Part shown: positions 55,459 through 64,000 of the stretch, in pieces
How positions within the stretch are numbered: position 1 is the stretch's first letter
Layout of the letters: each line of letters starts with the position of its first letter
Assembly (NCBI GenBank): GCA_009739505.2
Contig: CM019173.2
Location: 33,205,929-33,269,928, forward strand
Source of the DNA: Apolygus lucorum
Lineage: Eukaryota > Arthropoda > Insecta > Hemiptera > Miridae
Length of the DNA: 64,000 nt
Direction of reading: 5' to 3'
Program-made: the position numbers and the translations under genes
The notes under the pieces: generated by a model
Told to the model about the DNA's origin: nothing
Seen by the model: only the letters and a program-made list of their open reading frames with translations
Database searches by the model: none

Positions 55459-56469
55459 TTATAACGCTGTTTTTAGAAGCTCTTTTCGGTAAAATGATCC
55501 TACAATCTCTTCACCGTCCAGTGCTTTTAATTTGAAAGTTATAGGTTCTGTGTAAACGATTTTATCCACAACAAAAATTTCTTTCGTCCAACTACTTCCG
55601 TACTTACTGCTAAACGTTTTCTTATCTTTGGTTATTCTTACACGATCACCCACTTCAATGTCTGACCGAATCTTTGTGGAATTTTTAGAGCCCACCAACT
55701 CTAATATGGTATTTTCATTATCCTTACAAACATCTGCAGGCTTCATCCGAATAGTTCTGTGATAGCTATGATTATACTCAGCAATTAAATCTTGCAATAT
55801 ACCGATCCATCTGAAATTTTGATTAATGTAAAAACGAATTTTCATCTTACCATTCAGCGTTCTATTGAAACGTTCTATAATGCTAGATTTCTCCAAATTC
55901 TCCGTGTGGTATAGTTTAATCGAGTTTTTATCTAAAATTGCTTTGAAATGTCTGTTTTTGAATTCCAGTCCTTTATCGGTGTGAAGGAGATTGGGAGATG
56001 AATGCCCAATGCTCTTTGCTCTGACTATGATATTTTGAAATGCAGCAGCAACCGTCGGGCCATCCTTCCTTTTCAGAGGTTCACTCCATACATACTTTGA
56101 AAATGTATCTATAACATTAAGCAAATACTTATACCCATCGTTATCATGACTATAACTAGTCATCACGATCAAATCTGCTGCCCATAAATCATCGATCCCT
56201 AAGGTCACTATTTTACGCTTTTGAAATTTTTTTATGACTGGTCTATGCACCTCAACTGCTTCAATTTGTCTATCATTCGTGCTCATACAATTCTGCTCAA
56301 TTTTCCATCCTCGCTTCAAAAATTTACTCTTCTGAGTATTACATACTTTACATTTTGCTATATTCTTCCAGGAGCCATTTGCTGCTTGAACTGTTGAAGT
56401 ATTTACATTATCAGTTTTTTTCCTACATTTGAAACAAAAAATTTGTGGCGTAACATTACATTCGCTCAT
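55459..56469 (-). CDS. Retroviral-type (rve) integrase
   Basis: 336 residues, ATG at 56467-56469. N-terminal zinc ribbon with C12-x2-C15 and C40-x2-C43. The DDE core has Asp99 (LWAADLIVM), Asp165 (LLHTDKGLEF) and Glu199 (SSIIERFNR), with NVIDTFSKYVW between. A C-terminal SH3/chromo-like region follows (VGDRVRITKDKKTF, GSSWTKEIF). It catalyses strand transfer of the element ends and explains the 6-bp duplication. It overlaps the end of the penton-like gene by 14 bp, so the two are likely co-expressed. It has no TAAGA motif of its own. Confidence 0.93.
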   Translation of the reverse strand: MSECNVTPQIFCFKCRKKTDNVNTSTVQAANGSWKNIAKCKVCNTQKSKFLKRGWKIEQNCMSTNDRQIEAVEVHRPVIKKFQKRKIVTLGIDDLWAADLIVMTSYSHDNDGYKYLLNVIDTFSKYVWSEPLKRKDGPTVAAAFQNIIVRAKSIGHSSPNLLHTDKGLEFKNRHFKAILDKNSIKLYHTENLEKSSIIERFNRTLNGKMKIRFYINQNFRWIGILQDLIAEYNHSYHRTIRMKPADVCKDNENTILELVGSKNSTKIRSDIEVGDRVRITKDKKTFSSKYGSSWTKEIFVVDKIVYTEPITFKLKALDGEEIVGSFYRKELLKTAL

Positions 56470-57253
56470 TTTCGATTAATTTCAGGTATACATTCAAATC
56501 AGTTCCCAAAAAATCGATTTCGGTGTCAGATTCGTTCTTAAGTACCAATTCTATTCTCTGAATTGACTTCACGCTCTTATTGATATGGAGGTAGTTAATT
56601 TGAGCAGGTTGTTCTGCAATAAGGGAACCAAATTTAACCTGCTCAGTTTTAGGATAGAACATATGTAGGATATCTGCTTCCTGATGGGAATGTGGATCAG
56701 TCTGATGGTTAGTTACAGCAGGTTTGATCAAGTTGCAATGAATTTCAATAACTTTGAAAGGTTCTAACCTCGGGTATGATTTTGCTTCATAGTGAGTATT
56801 TGATTTAAAATAAAACGAAACATTCGTTTTTGTTTGTGAGAACCCTAGCAAATAACCTAATTTTTTACGATATTCAGACGATGGAGGGAACAAGTCAACA
56901 TCAACAGGCATCTTCATTTCAACTCTAGCAGTTGTTTCGTTTACACGAAGATAATACATATCTTTATTACTAACAAGCACTGCAAGATTCGTATAATTCG
57001 ATTTAATAAAACCTATGAGCATATTTTCAATTTTTTCTATCGAGTAATTCCCACTACCTATATACAATGTTTGCTGATCATCATCACTTCCTGTAAACAC
57101 CACTTGTATAGGTTCAGAAATATTTGCAGCACAATTTCTACCATAAAATCCCAAAAGACCTAGGGAATAATCTTTATGCTCATCTAAATGAATAGGATGC
57201 TCTAACCGTAAGCTCAGCTTTGAGCCTGTACCAGAAATCTTGAAGAGTGTCAT
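56456..57253 (-). CDS. Putative penton-like minor capsid protein
   Basis: 265 residues, ATG at 57251-57253. It contains LSLRLEHPIHLDEHKDYSLG and LLGFYGRNCAANISEP near the N-terminus, a pattern (predicted strands, 'YxLGLLxFxxxN') that I associate with minor capsid proteins of adintovirus-like Polintons in invertebrates. It has no transmembrane segment or catalytic motif. A single jelly-roll penton fits its size and its place between the replication and virion genes, but the assignment is by pattern and synteny only. A CTTATAAGAAGACAG motif lies about 20 bp before the ATG. Confidence 0.6.
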   Translation of the reverse strand: MTLFKISGTGSKLSLRLEHPIHLDEHKDYSLGLLGFYGRNCAANISEPIQVVFTGSDDDQQTLYIGSGNYSIEKIENMLIGFIKSNYTNLAVLVSNKDMYYLRVNETTARVEMKMPVDVDLFPPSSEYRKKLGYLLGFSQTKTNVSFYFKSNTHYEAKSYPRLEPFKVIEIHCNLIKPAVTNHQTDPHSHQEADILHMFYPKTEQVKFGSLIAEQPAQINYLHINKSVKSIQRIELVLKNESDTEIDFLGTDLNVYLKLIENERM

Positions 57254-57416
57254 TCTTGTTTTATGTTCTGTCTTCTTATAAGCAGGTATTTACAACAAAA
57301 AAATCTACCAACACAGACGCGAGTTTGCGTTCTGAGAAGAACGAGTAACACGCTTGGCAGAATCACAAGACATCATGAAGTTTTTCTCCTTCATATTATT
57401 CTGAGCTTCTGAATAA

Positions 57417-57737
57417 TTATATAATGCGGACCCCCACACAGTCTAAGGCTTCTTCAAATATTACTTCCCCGTAATTATTTCTTCTGAAACCTAGGTGAAC
57501 GAGTTGGTTCAGTTCGTGAAGGGTTTCGTTATCAACCTTGGATAGTCTAGATGGTAAATAACATCGGAATCCTTCACTGAATACCATAAGCCGCTCACCA
57601 AATTTTGTATTGATCTTTTTCAACTTGGTAACGCTGTAGAATTTGTCAACTTCTAGTTCAGAAAATTTTTTCTGTTCTCTAAAGTCTCCTATATCTACCT
57701 TCCCGAGCATGTTGATTCTGTACAGAGGTAAAGACAT
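57417..57737 (-). CDS. Small OB-fold-like protein (possible ssDNA-binding protein)
   Basis: 106 residues from the first ATG (57735-57737); an in-frame GTG lies 11 codons upstream. The segment LEVDKFYSVTKLKKINTKFG and ERLMVFSEGFRCYLPSRLSK has the alternation of strands and a KFG turn seen in small OB-fold proteins of insect Polintons. A single-stranded-DNA-binding role beside the polymerase is plausible for protein-primed replication, but is inferred. The CTAATAAGAGGAGAAC motif lies about 40 bp upstream of the ATG. Confidence 0.5.
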   Translation of the reverse strand: MSLPLYRINMLGKVDIGDFREQKKFSELEVDKFYSVTKLKKINTKFGERLMVFSEGFRCYLPSRLSKVDNETLHELNQLVHLGFRRNNYGEVIFEEALDCVGVRII

Positions 57738-57913
57738 TTTTCCTTGATGGGATTGTTTCTCAGATATCACAAGCTGTTCTCCTCTTATTAGGTGTATTCC
57801 TAGCAGAATGCTAGATGAGGAACTAAGAGGGTAGGTATATACTATACATTTTATAATTTCTATACATATACATACCTATATAAATAATATACCTAATAGA
57901 TTTATAATATAAT

Positions 57914-59809
57914 TCATTTTAGGACTTTGTAATGACCCCAAGGTAAAGTACTAATTTTATTTTCCTCGGTAAATCGTTTGGTGTCATTCGAATTGAGAGC
58001 TAATTTATTCTGAGAGATTGAATATAGCGTATGTTTATAACTTCTGATCAAATTTTGCTTACGATGCTGTTCTTTTCCATCAAAGAGACACGATTTTAGA
58101 TCATCCATATTTATAGTTTGTTTCACAATATTCTTTTTTATCCCTTTACATTTTACATGATTAGAATGCTCATCATCTTTTTTAACATAAGAATAACTGT
58201 ACAATTTGGATCGCAAACCACAAAATTCGGAGAGAGGAGCACCGTTCAGCTCATCTTTAAATTTCCCAATCACCTTTTTGTTGCTTGAACTATAACAGGG
58301 ATGTGTTTTACCATAATCACTCGTGTCAAATTCATCCAAGTTCTCCTTAATTATTTGATAGGGATCTATCGTTGTTTCTACGAAATACGAATCTGTGTCC
58401 ATATAACAAAGGTTTAAATTAGGATCGTAGCGTTTTAGTTTATTGTAGAAGAAATCATACATCAGATGTTTTGATAAATCGAGAACCGAAAATCCTAAAT
58501 ATAAGGGTTGATTAAATTTTATTTTATTTCGAGTCATGTGACACGCTACGAAATCTTCATCGAATGTTGTAAATCTAGAAAACGTTGGTTTTTTCGCTAA
58601 TTTGGATGCTCCTTTTTCGTTGCATAGCCTAATATCTTGACGTTTACGTAAATTCATCATCGTACGACCAAAGACAGAATTATTCATAAGTTTATAAAAA
58701 TCTTTTTCGAAATCGTTCGAGCAGTTAGCCCGTTTAGAAGTGTTAAAATCTATGTAGGATTTCATAAACGGTTTTTGTTCGAATTTTATAACGCGGTGAA
58801 TGGTTGTAATCTCTAAACCCTGATTCAAATACAATTTCAAATTATCAATATGTACAACGTATCGCTTTTTATCATAGAGAGTCGTACACAACTTCTGGTT
58901 GAAGTGTTCTGGAGCCAATGGGAGATCTCTGTGAGCATCATGAAGCCTTTGAGGATAATGTAAATCAACTTCGAATATATAACCTTGTTGTTGGCTTTCT
59001 TGGTATCCTGCAATTATATGTTTCCAAGATTCAATATCATGAAGCGTTGACGGGATCCACTCGAATTTTCTGTATGGGAGTGAACGAGATAGAGCCCAAC
59101 CGTACAAGTTGTTTGCATCTATGTAACTTAGATAATTATCCGGTTTTGTATCATCGTAATCTTTGAGGTATCGGTTATTGGCTTTCACGTACCTTGTGGT
59201 GCATTGAGAAATACCTCCTCTAATACCTTTTTCAATCATTAAATACATATCGTAGTCTGTAATCAGATCGAGTTTTATTTTCGTTGATTTCAACATCGCA
59301 TCCCAAGCCAGTGACGGAGCTGTGGTGTAGTGTGCAGGATCCAGTTGATAATTATTCAAACAAACGTACCGAAAGTTCTCGAATACGTCTGCTAGCAACA
59401 AAACGTCTTGAGTATTATATAAATCCGAATAAGTTCCTAAAGTTTTGACTTTAAGTTTATTCCATACGTGGAGGTAGTGATTAAAATCTTCGGAGCTTAT
59501 ATTTGATTCATTTAATGAATCGTAGAAATTTTCAGGAGCAAGGGTCTTATCGTGATTAAGTTTTTCAAGGCTGTTCAAGAACTCGTAAGGGAATATACCT
59601 TTTCCCCGTAGTATACTAAACAGTTCATTTTCATCATTTTTCTCCCTATGAAAATATTTCCCACAAATAGAATTATCCCTAATAAATTCATTAAGATGTG
59701 TGAATTCTTCCGGTTTCAAATTCTGCGCTAGTTTCTCGAGAGAGCTTGGCATGAATCTGAAAGTATCAATGAAACACAATTTCAAGTATCCCTTCCTCAA
59801 CTTAACCAT
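57914..59809 (-). pseudogene. Protein-primed DNA polymerase B, C-terminal part (frameshifted)
   Basis: 631 codons carrying the end of the exonuclease (FIDTFRFM at 13-20; YNTQDVLLLADVFENFR at 131-147) and the full polymerase: motif A YIDANNLYG (229-237), motif B FYKLMNNSVFG (371-381), motif C YMDTDS (469-474) and a CGLRSKLYSY motif. It is the direct continuation of the frame at 59797-62211, which overlaps it by 13 bp in another frame. The in-frame ATG at its start is probably fortuitous. As it stands, exonuclease and polymerase are uncoupled, so this copy cannot make the normal enzyme unless a ribosomal shift occurs. Confidence 0.9.
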
Positions 59810-62211
59810 GTTTTTGAGAAGGTTATATATTTCTCTTCTGTATTAGCTAGTACAGTAGTTTTATTCGTTTCGTCACCATATTTGAATAATTCTTTTATGA
59901 ACAGATGTGAGTCGTAACCAGATAAATTGTGGCAGAAAACCGGTATATGTGTGACTAACTGCCTACGCCGGTTGCATTCTGGGTGTGATGCTCCGATATA
60001 TCTTCCCTGTAGATGGCAATGATCTCTGTCTTTTTGCGTTCCGAGTTCTATTGGTTTATCACAAATATGACATACATTTGATAACTGAAAACTCCTTTCC
60101 TCTTCATCAGTTAACATCAATGGTTTTGAATTTTCATATCTGTTTGCAATAGATTTCAGTATTTTATGAAGTTTTTGAATGAGCTTGAGGGGTAAGTTTT
60201 CGAGTTCTGTTTGGTTTTTTGCTCTGTAACAAGAAGGTTTGTGAATTTTACCATCCACCCTGGATACTAAATATGTTGTGAATCCGTAAGGAATATGCTT
60301 TTTAGTCTTCAGTGTATATGATTCTTTTTGATCAATTTTAGTATTATTTTTCTGATCATACAACAAACATTCAAAATCAAGATAAATAACGTATGGGTGT
60401 TCGAATTTGTTGATAAAGTTTTGAAATTCTAAGGTGCTCCCCTCTGTAGGCATAACCGGTTTCACGGGTTGATGTTCACCACAGTATTCTGAGTGATCAG
60501 AGAGTTGACCTTGATGTCGGAAAGATGTCAAACATCTTCGACACAAGAATATTTTTTCCTTATGCTTGCTTATTTGAGAACGAACCAAACGAGACAGATT
60601 TTTAATGTAAACATAATGCCCCTTGTTCTCATTAGCCAAGTACAGCAAGTCTACATCTTTTTCAGCACCTCTCTGTTTTGATATCAATATCGGTTTGATT
60701 TCATTTCCTGAGACTTCATACACATTAATTGCCATTGTAGGGTAGCCCGGGTAATTATTCTGGCTCTTCTTCTCAAACTTTGAAATATTATCAAAGGTCA
60801 AAGGATACTGAAACCCCCTAAATATTTCATCATTTATTTGATGCTTATAATGGCTCACATTCTGAGGGTTTTTATTTCTCTGGTCATTAACAGCACAACA
60901 AACTGAATAAACAAAACATAAATTATCTGAAGTATTCTGAACGTTTATACAAGCTTTTTTATCTGAAATCCATTTGGGTAATTTTATGTAAGAACTTGCA
61001 CTCAGTGGGTTATATTTAATTAAACTCAGGATAAACCTCTTAGGTCTATGCAATGACCAGCCAGAACCAGCCGAGGGTTGGTATTGTGATTCACGATTTT
61101 TCAAATCCTCAAACTTGTTTGATAAACATTCATTCATATCATTATTTGTCGAAATAATATCCGTTTTTGTGTGGAAATACATGTCTGTGTATTGTATTTC
61201 CCCATCGATTTTTTCTCGAAAATATGTGCATTCTAAGCTTACCTGTAGTTTAATAGAAGGATTTAAAATAAAGTATTCCAATAGCTTATCTATTATTTTA
61301 CCCTCTAAGGACTCCAAGAACACAGATATATCACCCGAACCTCTTATGTAATTCCATATTATTTTTTTAAAATTTGAGTTTTTTGTTATTTCTTCTTCAG
61401 TTGAGAACTCCTCGTTGATATTATTATTTTTATGAATCAATGCTTGCTGTTCCAATAGGGCGGATTTTTGGTGTTTTTTAGACTTAACATGGCGGGTCCA
61501 GTTGGTTTTTGTTATAGAAACATCACAAGAAGAACAATATTTTTTATCTAAGCTCTGAGGTACGGAAGTTTTTGAAATTGATGAGTTCTGGGAGCCTACA
61601 TGTTTTGCAGATTTGATATGCCGAGCCCAATTTGATTTTGTCACCAGAATATTACAAGTAGAACAATGTTTTTTAGAGTTCACACTCATTAGAGAGGGAC
61701 CATCAATGTGAGAATTAGGGGGTATGTCAGTGGAGTTTTGACTAACCTTATATTGATTAGTAATAGGGTCTTTAACTAATTTGATTACGATTCTATCATT
61801 ATCTGATAGGATTTCTTTTGGCGGAGAGTGAGGTGTGGAAAGTTCCTCTTGAGAATCTGCATCAAATATCGATTTAGAAATACGTTTCAGAGATTCCTCT
61901 CTCGATTCATGGGAATTAATTTTTTCCTCAGGATTTGATTTAATAGTGGTACTGCCAGATAAATTTTTCATACAACCCCTAAATTGCTCAAAGGTTTTAG
62001 GTGGATTGTTAGAGATACATGGATTTTCGCCCAACAAACCAACAATTCGATTATTGTCTGGGTGAACTTTTCTTACAGGGGGTGTGAATAATAATAATGA
62101 GTTTAATTCCTCAATAACTTCTGCTACAGCTTTCGGGTCAAACTCTCTAGATAAGGCTTCGTCAACAACATCAACAGGAGATGATGGTAATGGACTTAAA
62201 ACGGAGGGCAT
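59797..62211 (-). pseudogene. Protein-primed DNA polymerase B, N-terminal part with zinc fingers
   Basis: 804 codons from ATG 62209-62211 (open 17 codons further upstream). Two C2H2 fingers of C-x2-C-x11-H-x5-H type (HCSTCNILVTKSNWARHIKS and YCSSCDVSITKTNWTRHVKS, about residues 183-247). Then a long region with the viral N-terminal domain (DNLCFVYSVCCAVNDQ), a further zinc motif (FLCRRCLTSFRHQGQLSDH), exonuclease I (YVIYLDFECLLYD), an HNH-like RDHCHLQGRYIGASHPECN, and exonuclease II (CHNLSGYDSHLF). It ends at a stop at 59797 just where exonuclease III should follow; an A5 run precedes the break. The Polinton genome is replicated from terminal proteins by this enzyme. Confidence 0.9.
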
Positions 62212-62455
62212 TTCGTATATTCCGAACCGAGGGAGGAACCACCGACATGGCGGACTGATCACACTGCTGAGGTCGCGTCGGTTTTCGTTTAATATATTCA
62301 GAAATATCGGAATCTATCGGGATTACCTTACTGTAGTCGGTCATCCTATCGGTTCCGTGGGTACAAAGCAGGAAGTTTTTCTCACGTCGAGTAGGTATTG
62401 TAGCTTCTGCTCGAGGATCATAATTAACATGTTTGTTCAAAGGAATTTAGTCACT

Positions 62456-62602
62456 GAATGGGGATGTGGTTTTATGAGACTTACTCCTCAAATGACGTGC
62501 AAACTGACTCCTAGAACGGAACACATCACAGATTTCACAAAATTTGTAGTCCGAAGATCCTGTAGCGTTCTGAGAAGAACGATTAAGACGTTTGGAGGTT
62601 GA
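62456..62602 (-). pseudogene. Orphan third zinc finger upstream of the polymerase
   Basis: A frame without its own ATG encodes YKFCEICDVFRSRSQFARHL and RSKSH, with exactly the same C-x2-C-x11-H-x5-H spacing as the two polymerase fingers. It ends in a stop at 62456. A second open stretch (62440-62171) follows in another frame and overlaps the start of the polymerase frame. This looks like a once-continuous longer N-terminus broken by small indels; an intron is the alternative. Confidence 0.6.
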
Positions 62603-62637
62603 TTAGTTGAGGACTCATCGTGAAAAGCTCAGCTCAG

Positions 62638-62660
62638 TCTTTCTTAATATCCACCAAACT
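62638..62660 (-). promoter_or_regulatory. TAAGA-type start motif upstream of the polymerase region
   Basis: On the minus strand GATATTAAGAAAGACTGAG, followed by an ATG about 20 bp downstream (near 62617). It is the same motif type as before the other Polinton genes (51431-51446, 52322-52336, 53846-53866, 55445-55458, 57270-57285, 57780-57795). Its position suggests that transcription, and perhaps translation, of the polymerase originally began here, ahead of the orphan zinc finger. Confidence 0.45.
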
Positions 62661-62959
62661 CGACGGTCACAGCTCGAGATATCAGCTTCCTTAATGGTCC
62701 TCAAATCGACGGTCACTGAATGATGAATCTAGGTCACTACCATGACGTCACTTTACTAGGATTGATTTGTTTGAGCGGAATCAGGTGGTTAATCAACGAT
62801 TTCTATTGGCTGCTAGCAGATCAGGTGAGTCAATTGGATGACGTCATGTCACACCCGCACTGTCCCACAGACGAACCGAAACTGAAGCACGAGGCTCGGG
62901 AGGAAGCAGCCAAGGTCAATGGAACAGAGTGATAAACTCTTCGAGACGTGCCTCCGCAG
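62661..62959. other. Spacer between polymerase region and right TIR
   Basis: No gene seen; short frames only. Contains GAGTCAATTGGATGACGTCA-type sequence with TGACGTCA. A duplicated GGTCACTGAATGATGAATC-like stretch and TCGACGGTCAC (62660-62670, 62706-62717) repeats twice. Confidence 0.4.
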
Positions 62960-63133
62960 CAAGGGGCACCTTTTTTTTTTGTTAGTTTCAGAACAGACAT
63001 TGATTCTCGTGAAATAATCATGTTAGCCAGTTGTTACCAAAATGTTTTTCCGATCGCGAGTTGGGCTAGAACACCCCCTGGCAAGGGGCACCTTTTTTGA
63101 GGATCGGGCCAGAAGCCCCCATTTGATACTACT
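62960..63133. repeat. Right terminal inverted repeat of the Polinton
   Basis: Reverse complement of the left TIR: CAAGGGGCACC, a T run, GTTAGTTTCAGAACAGACAT, GTTTTTCCGATCGCGAGTTG, and the end CCATTTGATACTACT. Followed by GAGCCC. Confidence 0.92.
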
Positions 63134-63154
63134 GAGCCCTGAGAGTACTTTTGG

Positions 63155-63254
63155 NNNNNNNNNNNNNNNNNNNNNNNNNNNNNNNNNNNNNNNNNNNNNN
63201 NNNNNNNNNNNNNNNNNNNNNNNNNNNNNNNNNNNNNNNNNNNNNNNNNNNNNN
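63155..63254. other. Assembly gap (100 N)
   Basis: Exactly 100 Ns, the usual placeholder for a scaffold join of unknown size. Frames that run across it are meaningless. Confidence 0.98.
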
Positions 63255-64000
63255 GATGGTTTACGTTTCAAGATAGGTAGAATCCAAAAATCGAATAAAA
63301 ATTTGGCCGGCCTACGTAGAATCCAAAAATCGAATAAAAATTTGGCCGGCCGTACGCGCCGTACGCGGGCACTTTACCACTTAGCATTGACCGATTTGAT
63401 GAAATTTGTATGTAGGCTCCATTGGGGTCTAGTTGTGCCCCGAAGATTTTGTTGATGTAGGTCACTCTAAGGGTTCCAAATCAAATTTGAAATTTGAAAA
63501 CGCCCAAACTCAAAACATTTTGATACAAAGGTTTTTTTTTCCTTCAATTTAAGATTCTATAGAATTTTTAGAATTTTTTGAGACCACGCGGAGCTCTGTA
63601 GGACAAACCGTTCGCTCACTACGAGAAATTGAAGTTTGGACGTACGATAAATCAGAAAAACGAGTGTGAATCGCAAAGAGGCCTAATCTCCGTTCAAATT
63701 AAAGCTGACCGAAATGCGATCGATGTTTTTCTTCATGTTGTGGTTTGTGGCTTTGCGACGAGTGATCTATATAAAATAATAACCATTGTGTAATAATTTG
63801 CAGCGTTTACTGAACTGTTTTGAACCATATAATGCCTAGAAAGAAAACCATCCCTCACTAATCCTTAATTCATTCAAAATTGGACGATATTTTGTATATT
63901 TAAATGTCCGAGAAATGAATGGACCTCGGACATCACGAAACCAATTGCGGGACGAATTGTTGAATTTTTGATGTTCCAAATCTACGATTTGCGGCACAAA
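63255..64000 (-). repeat. Second appearance of 47797-48559 (family A copy 4 and flank)
   Basis: Begins GATGGTTTACGTTTCAAGAT as at 47797 and follows it to the window end, including non-repeat flank (AAGAAAACCATCCCTCACTA and onward). Differences are mostly single-base losses in runs (for example TTTGG to TTG, TTTTG to TTTG) with a few larger changes. It is about 17 bp shorter over 763. Confidence 0.88.

Larger units (their letters stand above)
49963..63133 (-). mobile_element. Complete Polinton/Maverick (adintovirus-like) element
   Basis: 13,171 bp. Inverted ends AGTAGTAT...ATACTACT, TIRs of about 175-184 bp and the 6-bp duplication GAGCCC (49957-49962, 63134-63139), as is standard for Polintons. 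All genes are on the minus strand and cover protein-primed polymerase, integrase, packaging ATPase, maturation protease, major capsid and penton-like proteins, plus a phospholipase A2 protein. Such elements behave both as self-synthesising transposons and as endogenous forms of adintoviruses. Only the polymerase is visibly broken; the other frames are intact, which suggests a young copy. Confidence 0.95.

Noticed and set aside
62084..62602. 172-codon plus-strand frame over the polymerase start
   Set aside because: Antisense to the zinc-finger and polymerase N-terminal region; no recognisable domain.
63023..63465. Frames spanning the N block
   Set aside because: They bridge an assembly gap and consist of undefined residues.

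Overview
The window looks like repeat-choked genomic DNA of an arthropod, most likely an insect; the sequence does not fix the order or species. The evidence is spliced protein-coding exons with GT/AG introns, Ty3/Gypsy, LINE and R2-like retroelements, hAT, piggyBac and TA-inserting MITEs, solo LTRs, and a complete Maverick/Polinton (adintovirus-like) element. No bacterial-type gene organisation, CRISPR array or rRNA gene was seen.

Layout. 1-8300: a decayed Ty3/Gypsy pol on the plus strand, split by three later insertions: a solo LTR (811-2015), a TA-flanked DNA transposon (3094-4613) and a truncated LINE with a poly(A) retroposon (about 4966-7542). 8.3-13 kb: repeats, including a 171-bp tandem array and a hAT MITE. 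13062-25123, minus strand: the N-terminal half of a host dipeptidyl peptidase 8/9-like gene, in nine exons with consistent phases. Its introns carry a hAT MITE, a piggyBac-type MITE inside a LINE, an internally deleted Gypsy element and a Helentron/DINE-like repeat. The catalytic C-terminal exons are not in the window and probably lie beyond the left edge. 25-50 kb: nested repeats, a fragment of an R2-like LINE with a restriction-like endonuclease, a second solo LTR, tandem repeats and small decayed coding pieces.

49963-63133: a Polinton/Maverick of 13,171 bp with terminal inverted repeats of about 175-184 bp, AGT...ACT ends and a 6-bp GAGCCC target duplication. All its genes are on the minus strand. 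In order of transcription they are: protein-primed DNA polymerase B with N-terminal zinc fingers and a DHCH nuclease-like motif (broken by one frameshift), a small OB-fold-like protein, a penton-like protein, a retroviral-type integrase, an A32/FtsK-type packaging ATPase, an 0.8-kb tandem array, a virion-type phospholipase A2 protein, an adenain-like protease fused to a pX-like segment, and the major capsid protein. This is a replication, integration and virion-assembly gene set. Most start codons follow a TAAGA-type motif that may be a shared promoter or leader element. The element lies inside a LINE reverse transcriptase and leaves that reading frame recognisable across the target site.

63155-63254 is a 100-N gap. 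The sequence after it (63255-64000) repeats 47797-48559 with many small, mostly homopolymer, indels. This suggests overlapping or alternative-haplotype contigs placed in series rather than a true duplication.
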